NCBI GenBank assembly: GCA_964637565.1
Contig: CAZWTY010000056.1
Location: forward strand, 1 to 28,614
Reading direction: 5' to 3'
Length of the DNA: 28,614 nucleotides
From: DYJE01 sp964637565
Lineage (GTDB): Bacteria; Desulfobacterota; Desulfobacteria; Desulfobacterales; Desulfolunaceae
Part shown: piece after piece, positions 7,197 to 15,402 of the stretch
Layout of the letters: each line of letters opens with the position of its first letter
How positions within the stretch are numbered: the stretch's first letter is position 1
Made by a program: the position numbers and the translations under genes
Notes under the pieces: model-generated
Database searches by the model: none
Seen by the model: only the letters and a program-made list of their open reading frames with translations
Told to the model about the DNA's origin: nothing

Positions 7197-7379
7197 ATGG
7201 GAAAAGAGCATTTTGAAGTGGTGCTGGAATCCATTGAGAGCAAAATTCAGCTCGTTCTTGAATGTTTCAGCGTCTTGGATAAAAAGATTGATGATAAACA
7301 TGACGAACTGAAGGAAGAGATTGGCCTGATGAATGTAAAACTATCTGGGCTAAGGGACCGGGTTGATGTAGCCTGCTGA
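7197..7379 (+). CDS. Small coiled-coil protein, possibly truncated
   Basis: A 60-aa protein starting at ATG 7197 behind GGAGGAG (7182-7188). The upstream in-frame TTG at 7146 has no such site. It begins MGKEHFEVVLESIESKIQLV and continues as a charged, heptad-like helix with KKIDDKHDELKEE, ending DRVDVAC. No membrane segment or enzymatic motif is visible. I recall similar MGKEHFE-type helical proteins beside Uma2 genes in Geobacter, usually longer, so this copy may be shortened at its C-terminus; that is from memory. A decayed paralogue lies at 5752-5805. It probably belongs to the Uma2 accessory patch and not to the pilin operon that follows. Confidence 0.6.
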   Translation: MGKEHFEVVLESIESKIQLVLECFSVLDKKIDDKHDELKEEIGLMNVKLSGLRDRVDVAC

Positions 7380-7429
7380 ACTGCATAAAGCCCCGCGCAG
7401 AAGAGTTTTGAAACAGGTATAGTTTTTAA

Positions 7430-7458
7430 TTGACAAAAAATGTCAGCGTGGCTTGACA
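7430..7458 (+). promoter_or_regulatory. TGACA/TGTCA boxes upstream of pilA (candidate PilR or other activator site)
   Basis: TGACA at 7431-7435 and TGTCA at 7441-7445 form an inverted pair with a five-base A spacer, and a third TTGACA starts at 7453. They lie about 85-110 bases upstream of the sigma54 -24 element, the usual distance for an enhancer-binding protein. PilR sites known from Pseudomonas contain TGTC units. The third box overlaps the -35 of the sigma70-like promoter, so it may instead be only a promoter element. Confidence 0.4.
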
Positions 7459-7480
7459 AACAGTATGCCTATGCTAGCCT
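7453..7480 (+). promoter_or_regulatory. Putative sigma70 promoter upstream of pilA
   Basis: TTGACA at 7453-7458, a 16-base spacer and TAGCCT at 7475-7480 preceded by TGC (extended -10). It would start transcription near 7487 and give a leader of about 150 bases, in addition to the shorter sigma54 transcript. Confidence 0.45.
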
Positions 7481-7540
7481 GTTTACCAGTATGAATGGAT
7501 AAGAGTTGTGTAAAGACTGATAGTTAGTTCTTTTTTGTGT

Positions 7541-7556
7541 TGGCTTGTATTTTGCT
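7541..7556 (+). promoter_or_regulatory. Sigma54 (RpoN) promoter of pilA
   Basis: TTGGCTTGTATTTTGCTT fits the -24/-12 consensus: GG at 7542-7543 and GC at 7554-7555 separated by exactly ten bases, with TTGC intact. The expected start is near 7567, giving a leader of about 73 bases before pilA. RpoN/PilR control of pilA is established in Geobacter and Pseudomonas, so context and sequence agree. Confidence 0.75.
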
Positions 7557-7639
7557 TGAGCTTTAGCTGAATTCATCTACGTAGTCTGCTTAAATTTACA
7601 CCTGCATATCAGCAGGACAACCAGAAAGGAGAAGAATCT

Positions 7640-7852
7640 ATGCTTAACAAGATTCGGAACAGAAAAGGCTTCACCCTCATCGAGCTCTTGATCGTCGTTG
7701 CGATCATCGGCATCCTGGCCGCAGTTGCTATTCCGCAGCTCAATGCATATCGTATTAAGGGGTTTAACTCCAATGCAACCAGCGACCTTCGCAACTTCAA
7801 AACAGCACTTGAGGCAGTTTATGCTGATCGTCAAGCCTATCCATCAATGTAA
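7640..7852 (+). CDS. pilA: Type IV pilin, short N-terminal domain subunit (PilA-N)
   Basis: A 70-aa prepilin. The leader MLNKIRNRKG is cut by PilD after Gly10, leaving a 60-aa mature chain beginning FTLIELLIVVAIIGILAAVA with the conserved Glu5. It has only the N-terminal pilin helix and no globular C-terminal domain, which is the Geobacter type. AAAGGAG lies about eight bases before the ATG. Mature aromatic residues are F1, Y27, F32, F43, Y51 and Y57; compared with G. sulfurreducens PilA as I remember it, Phe24 is Leu and Phe43 is added. Known Geobacter relatives pair with a separately encoded PilA-C subunit, which follows here after 21 bases. Regulation by the sigma54 promoter upstream is likely. 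The usual pilB-T-C-S-R genes are not in the window. Confidence 0.95.
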   Translation: MLNKIRNRKGFTLIELLIVVAIIGILAAVAIPQLNAYRIKGFNSNATSDLRNFKTALEAVYADRQAYPSM

Positions 7853-7873
7853 TCAGGAAAGGAGATATACACA

Positions 7874-8212
7874 ATGTCAAAACCAGTACTTTTAAAACTT
7901 TCTCTTGTAATAGCCCTCTCAATTGCCGCTTCAGCTGCTGGTGCTGCCACGCTTTATGAAGGTACAACAAGTGTTGGTGGCACAAGTTTTACATCTTCCA
8001 ACAAGGTTAAGGTTTATGGGTCATCTGATGCAGCTGAGAATTACTCAATACGCTCTGGCCATAACGGAGGAGACAAAGTCATTGCTTCAAGAAGTGGAGA
8101 TGCCAAGCTTTACTACTCAACAACTACTGTCGGGGCTGCTACCGCAGCCGCTTCCGCCGCTGCCAGTGGTGATGCTACTGGCACTACTTTCAACAGTTGG
8201 ACTTCCATGTAA
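7874..8212 (+). CDS. pilA-C: PilA-C type pilin partner, secreted C-terminal domain
   Basis: A 112-aa protein with AAAGGAG about nine bases before the ATG. It has a Sec signal peptide (MSKPVLLKLSLVIALSIAAS then AAGA, cleavage probably after residue 24) and a mature part of about 88 residues, of which roughly 28 are Ser or Thr and none Cys. The order pilA-N then a small secreted beta-rich protein is the arrangement described for G. sulfurreducens GSU1496/GSU1497, whose products assemble as a heterodimeric pilus unit. Ala/Ser/Thr-rich low complexity marks residues 85-105. It is the most obvious potential O-glycosylation acceptor for the enzymes encoded downstream, but no defined site is recognisable. 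A strong terminator follows. Confidence 0.85.
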   Translation: MSKPVLLKLSLVIALSIAASAAGAATLYEGTTSVGGTSFTSSNKVKVYGSSDAAENYSIRSGHNGGDKVIASRSGDAKLYYSTTTVGAATAAASAAASGDATGTTFNSWTSM

Positions 8213-8252
8213 CAGATAAAGCGCAATTTATATAATATGCTTTTATTAATTC

Positions 8253-8285
8253 AAAGGGTTGGCTGATTATCAGCCAACCCTTTTT
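8253..8285 (+). terminator. Rho-independent terminator or attenuator after pilA-C
   Basis: A perfect 14-bp stem: AAAGGGTTGGCTGA at 8253-8266 pairs with TCAGCCAACCCTTT at 8270-8283 around a TTA loop, with T's at 8281-8285. The T-run is short (five) and the next gene's ATG is only 9 bases beyond it, so partial read-through into the glycosylation genes is expected. Confidence 0.85.
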
Positions 8286-8293
8286 AGGTGCTC

Positions 8294-10201
8294 ATGCAAA
8301 GACTGCAGCCAAGATATCAGTTAATGCTTATTGCGATATGTTTATTTCTTGTCTTCTCACCTACCAGGTTTGCCGAGGTGTCTTTGGTGGACGACCTGGA
8401 CGCTTTAACTGACATACTTACAGGTGATAATTTTTCTTTCATTGCCAATTTTTTCCCCAAGTCCGATGCTGCAGGTTACTATAGGCCTTTGATAGGTCTA
8501 AGTTATCAGCTTGATAAATCGCTATGGTTCCTTGACGGTCGGGCCATGCATGTTGAGTCGGTAATAGCGCATATAATCAACTGCATTCTCCTTTACTTCA
8601 TAGCCAGTAAGGCTGTGCGACGGTATGAGATAAACGACGCTTTTTATCTTCCAATGTTTGTTGCACTGCTGTTTGGAGTGCATCCCATTGTTACAGAATC
8701 GGTAAACTGGATTTCCGGCAGAACCGACATAATGATGAGTATGTTCGTTCTTTCCAGTGTTTTGCTTCTTTTTTTCTATATTGAGTCTGGAAAGAAATGG
8801 CAGCTATTTCTGTCATTGCTATCTGCATTTGTTTCTCTCTTAGCCAAGGAAGCTGCTTTTGGCTATCTGATAATTATTCCTGTACTGTTATTAAATAGTT
8901 CAGGCCACTCTATGCGCCCGGAGCATAGAGCAAGCCCTGTCGCTTTCTGTCTGTTTTTTTCTACAGCATTACTTGCAGCAATTTTTCTTAATTCGTTTTG
9001 GCTGGTTGTTGCTATTGCATTGGTTTATTTAATCTATCTGTGGCGCTCAATTCAAGGTATTAAATGGTCGGAGATTTTTAAGTATGTATTTGCAGGAGTT
9101 GTGCTTGTCTCATCAAGTATACTGCTGTTTTGGGTAATAAGATCTGTTGTGTTCGCATCAAGCGTTGGCAAAATTGCTAATACTGTGAAGTTGATGGGTG
9201 ATGATCTGAATTACACTATATCGCTTTTCCTTGGCGCAACAGGATTTTATGTGAAGAAGTTTTTTATACCAGTCCCGCTGAATTTTTTCATTCTTGAGAT
9301 TGATCCTCTTTATGATCTTTTGGGAATTGCGGTACTGTTCCTGGTTATGTACCTGCTGGTATTACGAACATTGCCAGCCTTGTTTGCCCTTGCAGGTTTT
9401 GCAGTTATGTTGCCAGTATTGCCGTTTGCATTCGGCACCATTGCCTGGACAGCTTATGCAGAGCGATACATATATGTTTCATCTGCTTTTTGGATGCTTG
9501 CTTTGTTGCTTGGAATCTGGAAAACGATAGAGGAAACAGCGAGAGCCAGAATGTATGGCTATGCCATCCTTTCATGTTTATGCATATTGGCTTCATATGT
9601 GACCTTACATAGAAATATTCAGTGGATGACGAATGCTACTTTGATGAAAGACACTGTCAGGCAGTCCCCAAAGGTTAGAAAGTTACGTGATATGTATATA
9701 GCTGCCCTTGTATCTGCAGGCTCCTTCTCAGAAGCGGAAAAAGAGTATAGCTATTTAATTAAAGAGCTTCCGCCAAATCATGAACTTAACAGGTCAGACA
9801 TTATTATTGGTAGAATGCTAATAAGGCAAAAAAGGTATGAAGAAGCTTTGAAGCTTTACCAGGAGTCAATTACAAGAACCAGATATGTATCAGAACCGTT
9901 ATTGGAAAATGCAGTATCCCTGATTGATGAAATGGAGACGGGTGGCATTGTAAACCTGCTGGATAAGTATTCACTTGATAAACTAAGAGTCGAGTATTCA
10001 AGTCATCTCTATAAAATTTCAAAAAACCCGAGACTGTTTGTTACTGCAGCAAAAACGGCGATGAATCGTGGAGAGTATGATGCCGCATACAGCTCATTTG
10101 GTCGCGCATTGGAATTTATACCTCTGCAGGATATTAATCAAAGAAAGCACTTAACTCATTTGAGAGACAAGATGAAGGAAAAACTCAATGGAACACATTA
10201 A
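8294..10201 (+). CDS. TMTC-like GT-C glycosyltransferase with C-terminal TPR region
   Basis: A 635-aa protein with start ATG 8294 (an upstream GTG at 8288 overlaps the AGGTG that serves as ribosome binding site). The N-terminal ~430 residues are many membrane helices. The first extracytoplasmic loop carries the acidic pair D33-D34 (SLVDDLDAL), typical of GT-C enzymes that use polyprenyl-phosphate sugars. Residues 130-145 read HPIVTESVNWISGRTD, the hallmark of TMTC-type O-mannosyltransferases and their bacterial relatives, and a later LAKE motif fits too. The last ~170 residues are helical TPR-like (YEEALKLYQES, GEYDAAYSSFGRALE). It is the first gene of the cassette and overlaps the next by 14 bases. 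I infer periplasmic sugar transfer, perhaps to the pilin pair; donor and acceptor are unknown. Confidence 0.75.
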   Translation: MQRLQPRYQLMLIAICLFLVFSPTRFAEVSLVDDLDALTDILTGDNFSFIANFFPKSDAAGYYRPLIGLSYQLDKSLWFLDGRAMHVESVIAHIINCILLYFIASKAVRRYEINDAFYLPMFVALLFGVHPIVTESVNWISGRTDIMMSMFVLSSVLLLFFYIESGKKWQLFLSLLSAFVSLLAKEAAFGYLIIIPVLLLNSSGHSMRPEHRASPVAFCLFFSTALLAAIFLNSFWLVVAIALVYLIYLWRSIQGIKWSEIFKYVFAGVVLVSSSILLFWVIRSVVFASSVGKIANTVKLMGDDLNYTISLFLGATGFYVKKFFIPVPLNFFILEIDPLYDLLGIAVLFLVMYLLVLRTLPALFALAGFAVMLPVLPFAFGTIAWTAYAERYIYVSSAFWMLALLLGIWKTIEETARARMYGYAILSCLCILASYVTLHRNIQWMTNATLMKDTVRQSPKVRKLRDMYIAALVSAGSFSEAEKEYSYLIKELPPNHELNRSDIIIGRMLIRQKRYEEALKLYQESITRTRYVSEPLLENAVSLIDEMETGGIVNLLDKYSLDKLRVEYSSHLYKISKNPRLFVTAAKTAMNRGEYDAAYSSFGRALEFIPLQDINQRKHLTHLRDKMKEKLNGTH

Positions 10202-13200
10202 CATCGAGGATAACTCAAATGAGGTCGCCGATACATTCATTGAAATTAACAGGCTTGCTGATCTGGGAAAACTGAAGAAAGCGCTGACTCTTTGTGAAGA
10301 TCTTTACAAAAAGTATCCTGATAATCCTCGCGTGATGCATGGTTTTGGGCTTTTAAAATATCGCACCGGTGATCCGGAAACTGGAGAAAGGCTTATAAGG
10401 AATGCAATAGATTTAAACCCGGAGTATCTTGACGCATATTTCAATCTAGGGCGTATCCTTCAGAGTTCATCTCAATTTAACGAAGCCGAAGAGATTTATC
10501 GCAGGATACTTGCATTAGCAACTGATAACGTTAAATACATTTTGGAACTTGCGTTTATTTTGGTACTTCAGCAAAAATTTGCTGAAGCCCATGAGCTATG
10601 CAATAAAGCACTTGAGATTACTCCGGAAGATCCTTCAGCATACGCTCAGCTAGGGAATATATTGTTGGCGTTGGGTAGAACTATAGAGGCTATTGAATAT
10701 TTCAATAAATCATTGAGCATAGCCAGAAACATAACGGTTCACTCCTGTCTTTTGTTTGCTATGAATCTTCTTCCTGATGTGACCCAGCAGGAGATATTCA
10801 ATGCGTCAATCTGCTGGGCCAAACGCTACTTATCAAAATTTGAAAAACTTGTGCGCAGGCATCTTAATCGCCCGGATTCGGGAAAAAAAATAAGGATAGG
10901 GTATGTTTCCGGCGATTTCAGGGCCCATCCGGTTGGCTATCACCTTAGACCAGTTCTGGCAAACCATAATAAGGAGCAAGTATTTGTATGCCTGTATAAC
11001 TCCTGTCACAAGGTTGAGGAGATGACAGAAGAGTTTTTCGGGTATGCCGATTGCTACCGGGATATTTCACTGCTTTCGGATGAACAGGCTGAAGCGATCA
11101 TAAGAAAAGATGGTATTGATATCCTTGTTGATCTTGCTGGACATACCGGTTTTAGCAGGCTGCCTCTTTTTGCCCGCCGACCAGCTCCGGTTCAGATGTC
11201 ATGGATTGGATATTTTAATACAACAGGCATGAAATCAATTGATTACCATATAAGTGATGAGATAACGGCTCCTCCTTATATGGATAACTATTTTTCAGAA
11301 AAGATAGTTCGTTTGCCAAACTGCAGATTCTGTTATCAAGCACAACCCTATACCCCGGATGTTGCTCCACTGCCTTTCAAGAGGAATTCCTATATTACGT
11401 TTGGTTCGTTTAATAATATAACTAAAATATCAAACGATGTAGTTGAGCTTTGGTCAAAAATTATGCATGGGGTGCCTGGCTCAAAATTGCTACTGAAAGC
11501 AAAGTCTTTTTCTGATCCCGATGTTGTTCAGGATTTCAGGGAGCGTTTTGCCAGGCACTCAATTACTGCAGAGCGTATTAAAATGAGGACCCTCTCTCCC
11601 CACGCAGAAATGCTGGCAGAATATGGAGATGTTGATATAGCCCTTGACACATTTCCCTTCAATGGAGGAGCAACTACATGTGAGGCTCTTTGGATGGGCG
11701 TACCTGTTGTTACGCTTGTAGGCAACACTCCGATTCATCGCCAATCAAAGGCTTTTCTGGATGTTATCGGTTGTTCTGATCTGGTGGCTGAAACAAAAGA
11801 TGAATTTTGTGATATTGCATTGTCTTTGGCAAACAATATTGAACGGTTAGATAGTATAAGAGGCCAACTTAGAGCCGCTATGGCAGCTTCACCTTTATGC
11901 AATGGCAGCGAATTCACGAAAAATCTTGAGAATACTTTCAGGCATGTCTGGTCGCTTTGGTGTGCTGATAACAGAGAGAAGATTTCGGGGTGTGAAGATA
12001 TAAGAAGATTTAATGTTGACGAAATCTTCTCATTTGCTGTTATTTCAATGAATGATCGTGATTATGAGCGCGCCTCTATGCTTTTTGAGGCTGTATTGAA
12101 GAAAAAACCCTCCCATACAGTTGCAGCGCTTAACCTGGGCAACTGTCTATTAATAAGGGGGATGACTGATTATGCTGCGGTTATGTTCCGAAAGGTTTTA
12201 AGATATGACAAAACATCCTTCATAGCATCTCTTAAGCTTGCTATCATTTATGGAGAGCGAGGCAACCTGAGAACAAGTTTTGTAATGGCTAAAAAGGCTT
12301 TGTCACTGGAACCTGATAATCTGGAGGCTTTATATCTGGTTGGCAATCTATGTCGTCACATGGGGAGACTTACAGAAGCAAGCGCGTACTTTGAAAAAGC
12401 TTTGCTAGCAGATTCAGCACATGTTGATACATACAGGATGTTGTCAAAGGTTTACCAGGGCCTGGGTAAGATTGAAAAAGCAGAGGAAATGCTTGGCAAG
12501 GCTTTAGAAATTGATCCCAACAACACCTCTGTTATGTCGGCACACCTGGCACTTTTGTCTTATCAGGATCTTCCACAAAACAAAATCTATGAGTTGAGCT
12601 TAAAATACGGGAGCAGATTTGTTTCGGAAACTAATTCTTCTGCTAGTGCTTTAAAAACAGAAAGTCGCCATCTTCGTATAGGATTTGTTTCACCAGATTT
12701 TGTATCACACCCTGTAGGTTTTTTACTGCGTCCTTTTTTTAAGAATTACAATGCCTCTACTTTGTCGTTGTACTGTTATTTCAGTGGTAGGGGGCAAGAT
12801 GCACTGACTCAGTGGTTTAAGTCTGTTGTAGCAGGTTGGCGTGATATTTCAGAGTTTGATGATGAGACAGCTGCATCAGTAATAAGAGCTGATAATATCG
12901 ACATTCTTATTGATTTGTCAGGGCATACAATTGATAACAGATTGTCACTTTTTGCCCTAAGGCCTGCACCTGTTCAGGCAACATGGCTCGGTTACTGGAA
13001 TACCACGGGGATTGAGGCAATAGATTATATAATTGCTGATTATGATCTTGTTAAGAACGGAGAGGAACATCTTTTTTCGGAGCATGTTTTACGACTGCCA
13101 TACTCCCGATTCTGCTATGAACCACAAACTCCATACCCAGAAGTAGTAGAGCCGCCTTGCATTGACAATGGCTATATAACATTTGGATGTTTTAATGATC

Positions 13201-13772
13201 CTGTAAAAATAAATGAACAGGTAGTAACTTTATGGTCTAATGTTTTAAAGTCAGTTCCAGGCTCTCGCCTTGTTCTTAAATGGCGCACTTATCAGGATTT
13301 TGCTGTTAGACAGAATGTGCGAGACAGGTTTAAGGCAAGGGGGGTTTCTCCAAAGCGAATAGAGTTTAGAACACAGTCAAACATGTATATGATGATGATT
13401 GAGTATGGAGACATAGATATAGCTTTAGATTCTTTTCCATTCACAGGGGGAATGACAACTCTTCATGCTCTCTGGATGGGAGTTCCTGTTATTACCCTGC
13501 CAGGAGAACAGCCAATAAGCCGTCAAACATATTCCTTCTTAAATCTTCTGGGCTTAAATATGCTGGCGGCTTCCAATGAGAGAGATTATGTTGCAATAGC
13601 CAAAGGTCTTGCCAATGATCTGGATACGCTGGTTGAGCTTAGAGAAAAAAATCGTGAATTAATGAAAGCCTCACCACTTTGTGACGCGAACAAATATGCA
13701 ACTTCTCTTGAGAATGCCTTTTTTAAGATGTGGAATGAATACCGACCGAAAAATAACGGAGTATTACTTTGA
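10188..13772 (+). CDS. Double TPR-OGT (SPINDLY-type, GT41) protein
   Basis: A 1194-aa polypeptide with two complete TPR plus GT41 modules. Module 1: TPRs at about 15-200, catalytic part about 235-600 with GYVSGDFRAHPVGYH (His247, matching the N-terminal His of human OGT), VDLAGHTG, RPAPVQMSWIGYFNTTG, a TKIS lysine and LDTFPFNGGATTCEALWMG. Module 2: TPRs about 620-800, catalytic part about 825-1185 with SPDFVSHPVGF (His841), IDLSGHT, RPAPVQATWLGYWNTTG, VKIN and LDSFPFTGGMTTLHALW. Both keep the motifs expected for UDP-sugar binding, so both may be active; module 2 has Leu-His where Cys-Glu is usual. OGTs attach sugars to Ser/Thr of proteins in the cytosol, and there is no signal peptide. It overlaps both neighbours, so translation is coupled. 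Confidence 0.9.
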   Translation: MEHINIEDNSNEVADTFIEINRLADLGKLKKALTLCEDLYKKYPDNPRVMHGFGLLKYRTGDPETGERLIRNAIDLNPEYLDAYFNLGRILQSSSQFNEAEEIYRRILALATDNVKYILELAFILVLQQKFAEAHELCNKALEITPEDPSAYAQLGNILLALGRTIEAIEYFNKSLSIARNITVHSCLLFAMNLLPDVTQQEIFNASICWAKRYLSKFEKLVRRHLNRPDSGKKIRIGYVSGDFRAHPVGYHLRPVLANHNKEQVFVCLYNSCHKVEEMTEEFFGYADCYRDISLLSDEQAEAIIRKDGIDILVDLAGHTGFSRLPLFARRPAPVQMSWIGYFNTTGMKSIDYHISDEITAPPYMDNYFSEKIVRLPNCRFCYQAQPYTPDVAPLPFKRNSYITFGSFNNITKISNDVVELWSKIMHGVPGSKLLLKAKSFSDPDVVQDFRERFARHSITAERIKMRTLSPHAEMLAEYGDVDIALDTFPFNGGATTCEALWMGVPVVTLVGNTPIHRQSKAFLDVIGCSDLVAETKDEFCDIALSLANNIERLDSIRGQLRAAMAASPLCNGSEFTKNLENTFRHVWSLWCADNREKISGCEDIRRFNVDEIFSFAVISMNDRDYERASMLFEAVLKKKPSHTVAALNLGNCLLIRGMTDYAAVMFRKVLRYDKTSFIASLKLAIIYGERGNLRTSFVMAKKALSLEPDNLEALYLVGNLCRHMGRLTEASAYFEKALLADSAHVDTYRMLSKVYQGLGKIEKAEEMLGKALEIDPNNTSVMSAHLALLSYQDLPQNKIYELSLKYGSRFVSETNSSASALKTESRHLRIGFVSPDFVSHPVGFLLRPFFKNYNASTLSLYCYFSGRGQDALTQWFKSVVAGWRDISEFDDETAASVIRADNIDILIDLSGHTIDNRLSLFALRPAPVQATWLGYWNTTGIEAIDYIIADYDLVKNGEEHLFSEHVLRLPYSRFCYEPQTPYPEVVEPPCIDNGYITFGCFNDPVKINEQVVTLWSNVLKSVPGSRLVLKWRTYQDFAVRQNVRDRFKARGVSPKRIEFRTQSNMYMMMIEYGDIDIALDSFPFTGGMTTLHALWMGVPVITLPGEQPISRQTYSFLNLLGLNMLAASNERDYVAIAKGLANDLDTLVELREKNRELMKASPLCDANKYATSLENAFFKMWNEYRPKNNGVLL

Positions 13773-15400
13773 ACTTTCCTCTATTAAATATTTTTTCTAA
13801 AAAACAGTGGGTCGGGGTTTTTTTAGCCGGATTGTTTGCAGTGCTTCCAAGATTTATTTTCTTGTCAGTACCATTTGAGAGGGATGAGGGAGTATATGCA
13901 TATATAGCAGATTTGATATTGAAAGGCAGAATACCTTATGCTGACGTTTTTGACCATAAGCCTCCTGGTGTCTACTACATCTATGCAGTTGCCATAAATT
14001 TCTTTGGTCATAATGTTATAGCGCCTAGAATAATGGCAATATTATTTGTTTATCTGGCTTCTATACTGATGGCATGTATAGTATGGCGTCTTACATCAAG
14101 ATATGCTGTCAGTCTTTTTTCAGTGGTTTGTCTGGGTATGGCTACAGTTTCGGTGGCCTACACGGGATATAATGCAAATACTGAGATTTTTACGTTGCCA
14201 TTTATTCTGGCTGGATTTTTTGCGGTACTTGATGCCGAAAATAATAGTAACAAACTATGGTTTTTCTGGGGATTAGTATGTGGGCTTGGCGTACTTATCA
14301 AACAGCCTGTAGTTGTTTTCGCATGTGCAGTAATATTTATTGTCTTGTTGTCATCTAAAATAAGTGGGTATAAAAAATCAATAATAATATCATTTTGTTT
14401 TGTGTCTGGGCTTATTTTGCCGCTTATTTTAACTTCAATTTATTTTGCTGCAAGCGGAAATTTTAATAAATTCTGGTTCGGCTTCTGGGGATACAATGTC
14501 AGCTATGCAGGTGCCGGACCACCATTTCTTTTAAGCATTAAGATTTTTTCCTATACTGTACTCAGAATGGCTGGTATGGACCCAATGATCTGGGCATTGG
14601 GGGTACTAGGAATAATCATCTACTTGACCTCATCTTCCGATATCAGGCACAGGTGTTCAGTTTTAATATTCCTTTTATCATCATTTTTTGCAGTTGCTCT
14701 TGGTAAAGTATTCTATTCTCATTATTTTGTTTTTGTTATTCCATTTTGGGTGGTTGGGATATCCTTGTTTACGGCTCACATTATCCAAACCTCAAACATA
14801 CGGCAGATGACCTATGTCGTATGCACATTATTGGTGTTTACAAGCTTGCCACTTGTAAGGGATGCTCAGCTATCACAAAAGCAGCTACTTGAAAAGGCCT
14901 ATAATGGCTCTATGCCGTTTTATCAGTCAACAATACTTGGAGAATACTTAAAAACCAAAGCCGTTGCTGGTAAAAAGGCATTTATTATCGGTTCTGAACC
15001 TCAACTCTATTATTATTCCGGTCTTGTATCACCATCCTCTATATTTTACTATTACCCTATTCAACTCGCTTCAACCAATCAGGAGATTTTCAGAGGAAAA
15101 CTTTACTCTGATTTAATTGCATCTCCTCCGGACTATATGATTTTTGTTAACAATGTGAGTTCTCATTTTATACGATCACCTAATTTAGATAACTATTATC
15201 TTAAGCTGCGCTCACTTTTCCTTGATTATCGATTAATTTGTGTGAGTCAGTATGATGATGATTTTGTGGTTAACGATTCTACAAAGTTGTGGGATAAGTC
15301 GTTTGTCATAAGACCAGGCGCCATATTGGTTTTTGAAAGAGCTGGCACCTCCCTGCAAAATCCACCTCTTTCATACTTTGCTACAAAAAAAGGAGCCTGA
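13769..15400 (+). CDS. GT-C family (GT39/ArnT-like) polyprenyl-phosphate sugar glycosyltransferase
   Basis: A 543-aa integral membrane protein. The start is a TTG at 13769 that overlaps the previous stop (TTGA); GGAG seven bases upstream supports it. After the first helix the loop has the acidic pair D39-E40 in PFERDEGVYAYIADLILKGR followed by YADVFDHKPPGVYYIY, the pattern of PMT/ArnT-like GT-C enzymes. About ten further helices and a ~150-residue soluble C-terminal part (SEPQLYYYSG, SSIFYYYPIQ) follow. Predicted role: transfer of a lipid-carried sugar on the periplasmic side, either to a growing lipid-linked glycan or to a protein. No sugar can be named from sequence. Confidence 0.8.
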   Translation: MNFPLLNIFSKKQWVGVFLAGLFAVLPRFIFLSVPFERDEGVYAYIADLILKGRIPYADVFDHKPPGVYYIYAVAINFFGHNVIAPRIMAILFVYLASILMACIVWRLTSRYAVSLFSVVCLGMATVSVAYTGYNANTEIFTLPFILAGFFAVLDAENNSNKLWFFWGLVCGLGVLIKQPVVVFACAVIFIVLLSSKISGYKKSIIISFCFVSGLILPLILTSIYFAASGNFNKFWFGFWGYNVSYAGAGPPFLLSIKIFSYTVLRMAGMDPMIWALGVLGIIIYLTSSSDIRHRCSVLIFLLSSFFAVALGKVFYSHYFVFVIPFWVVGISLFTAHIIQTSNIRQMTYVVCTLLVFTSLPLVRDAQLSQKQLLEKAYNGSMPFYQSTILGEYLKTKAVAGKKAFIIGSEPQLYYYSGLVSPSSIFYYYPIQLASTNQEIFRGKLYSDLIASPPDYMIFVNNVSSHFIRSPNLDNYYLKLRSLFLDYRLICVSQYDDDFVVNDSTKLWDKSFVIRPGAILVFERAGTSLQNPPLSYFATKKGA

Positions 15401-15402
15401 AT

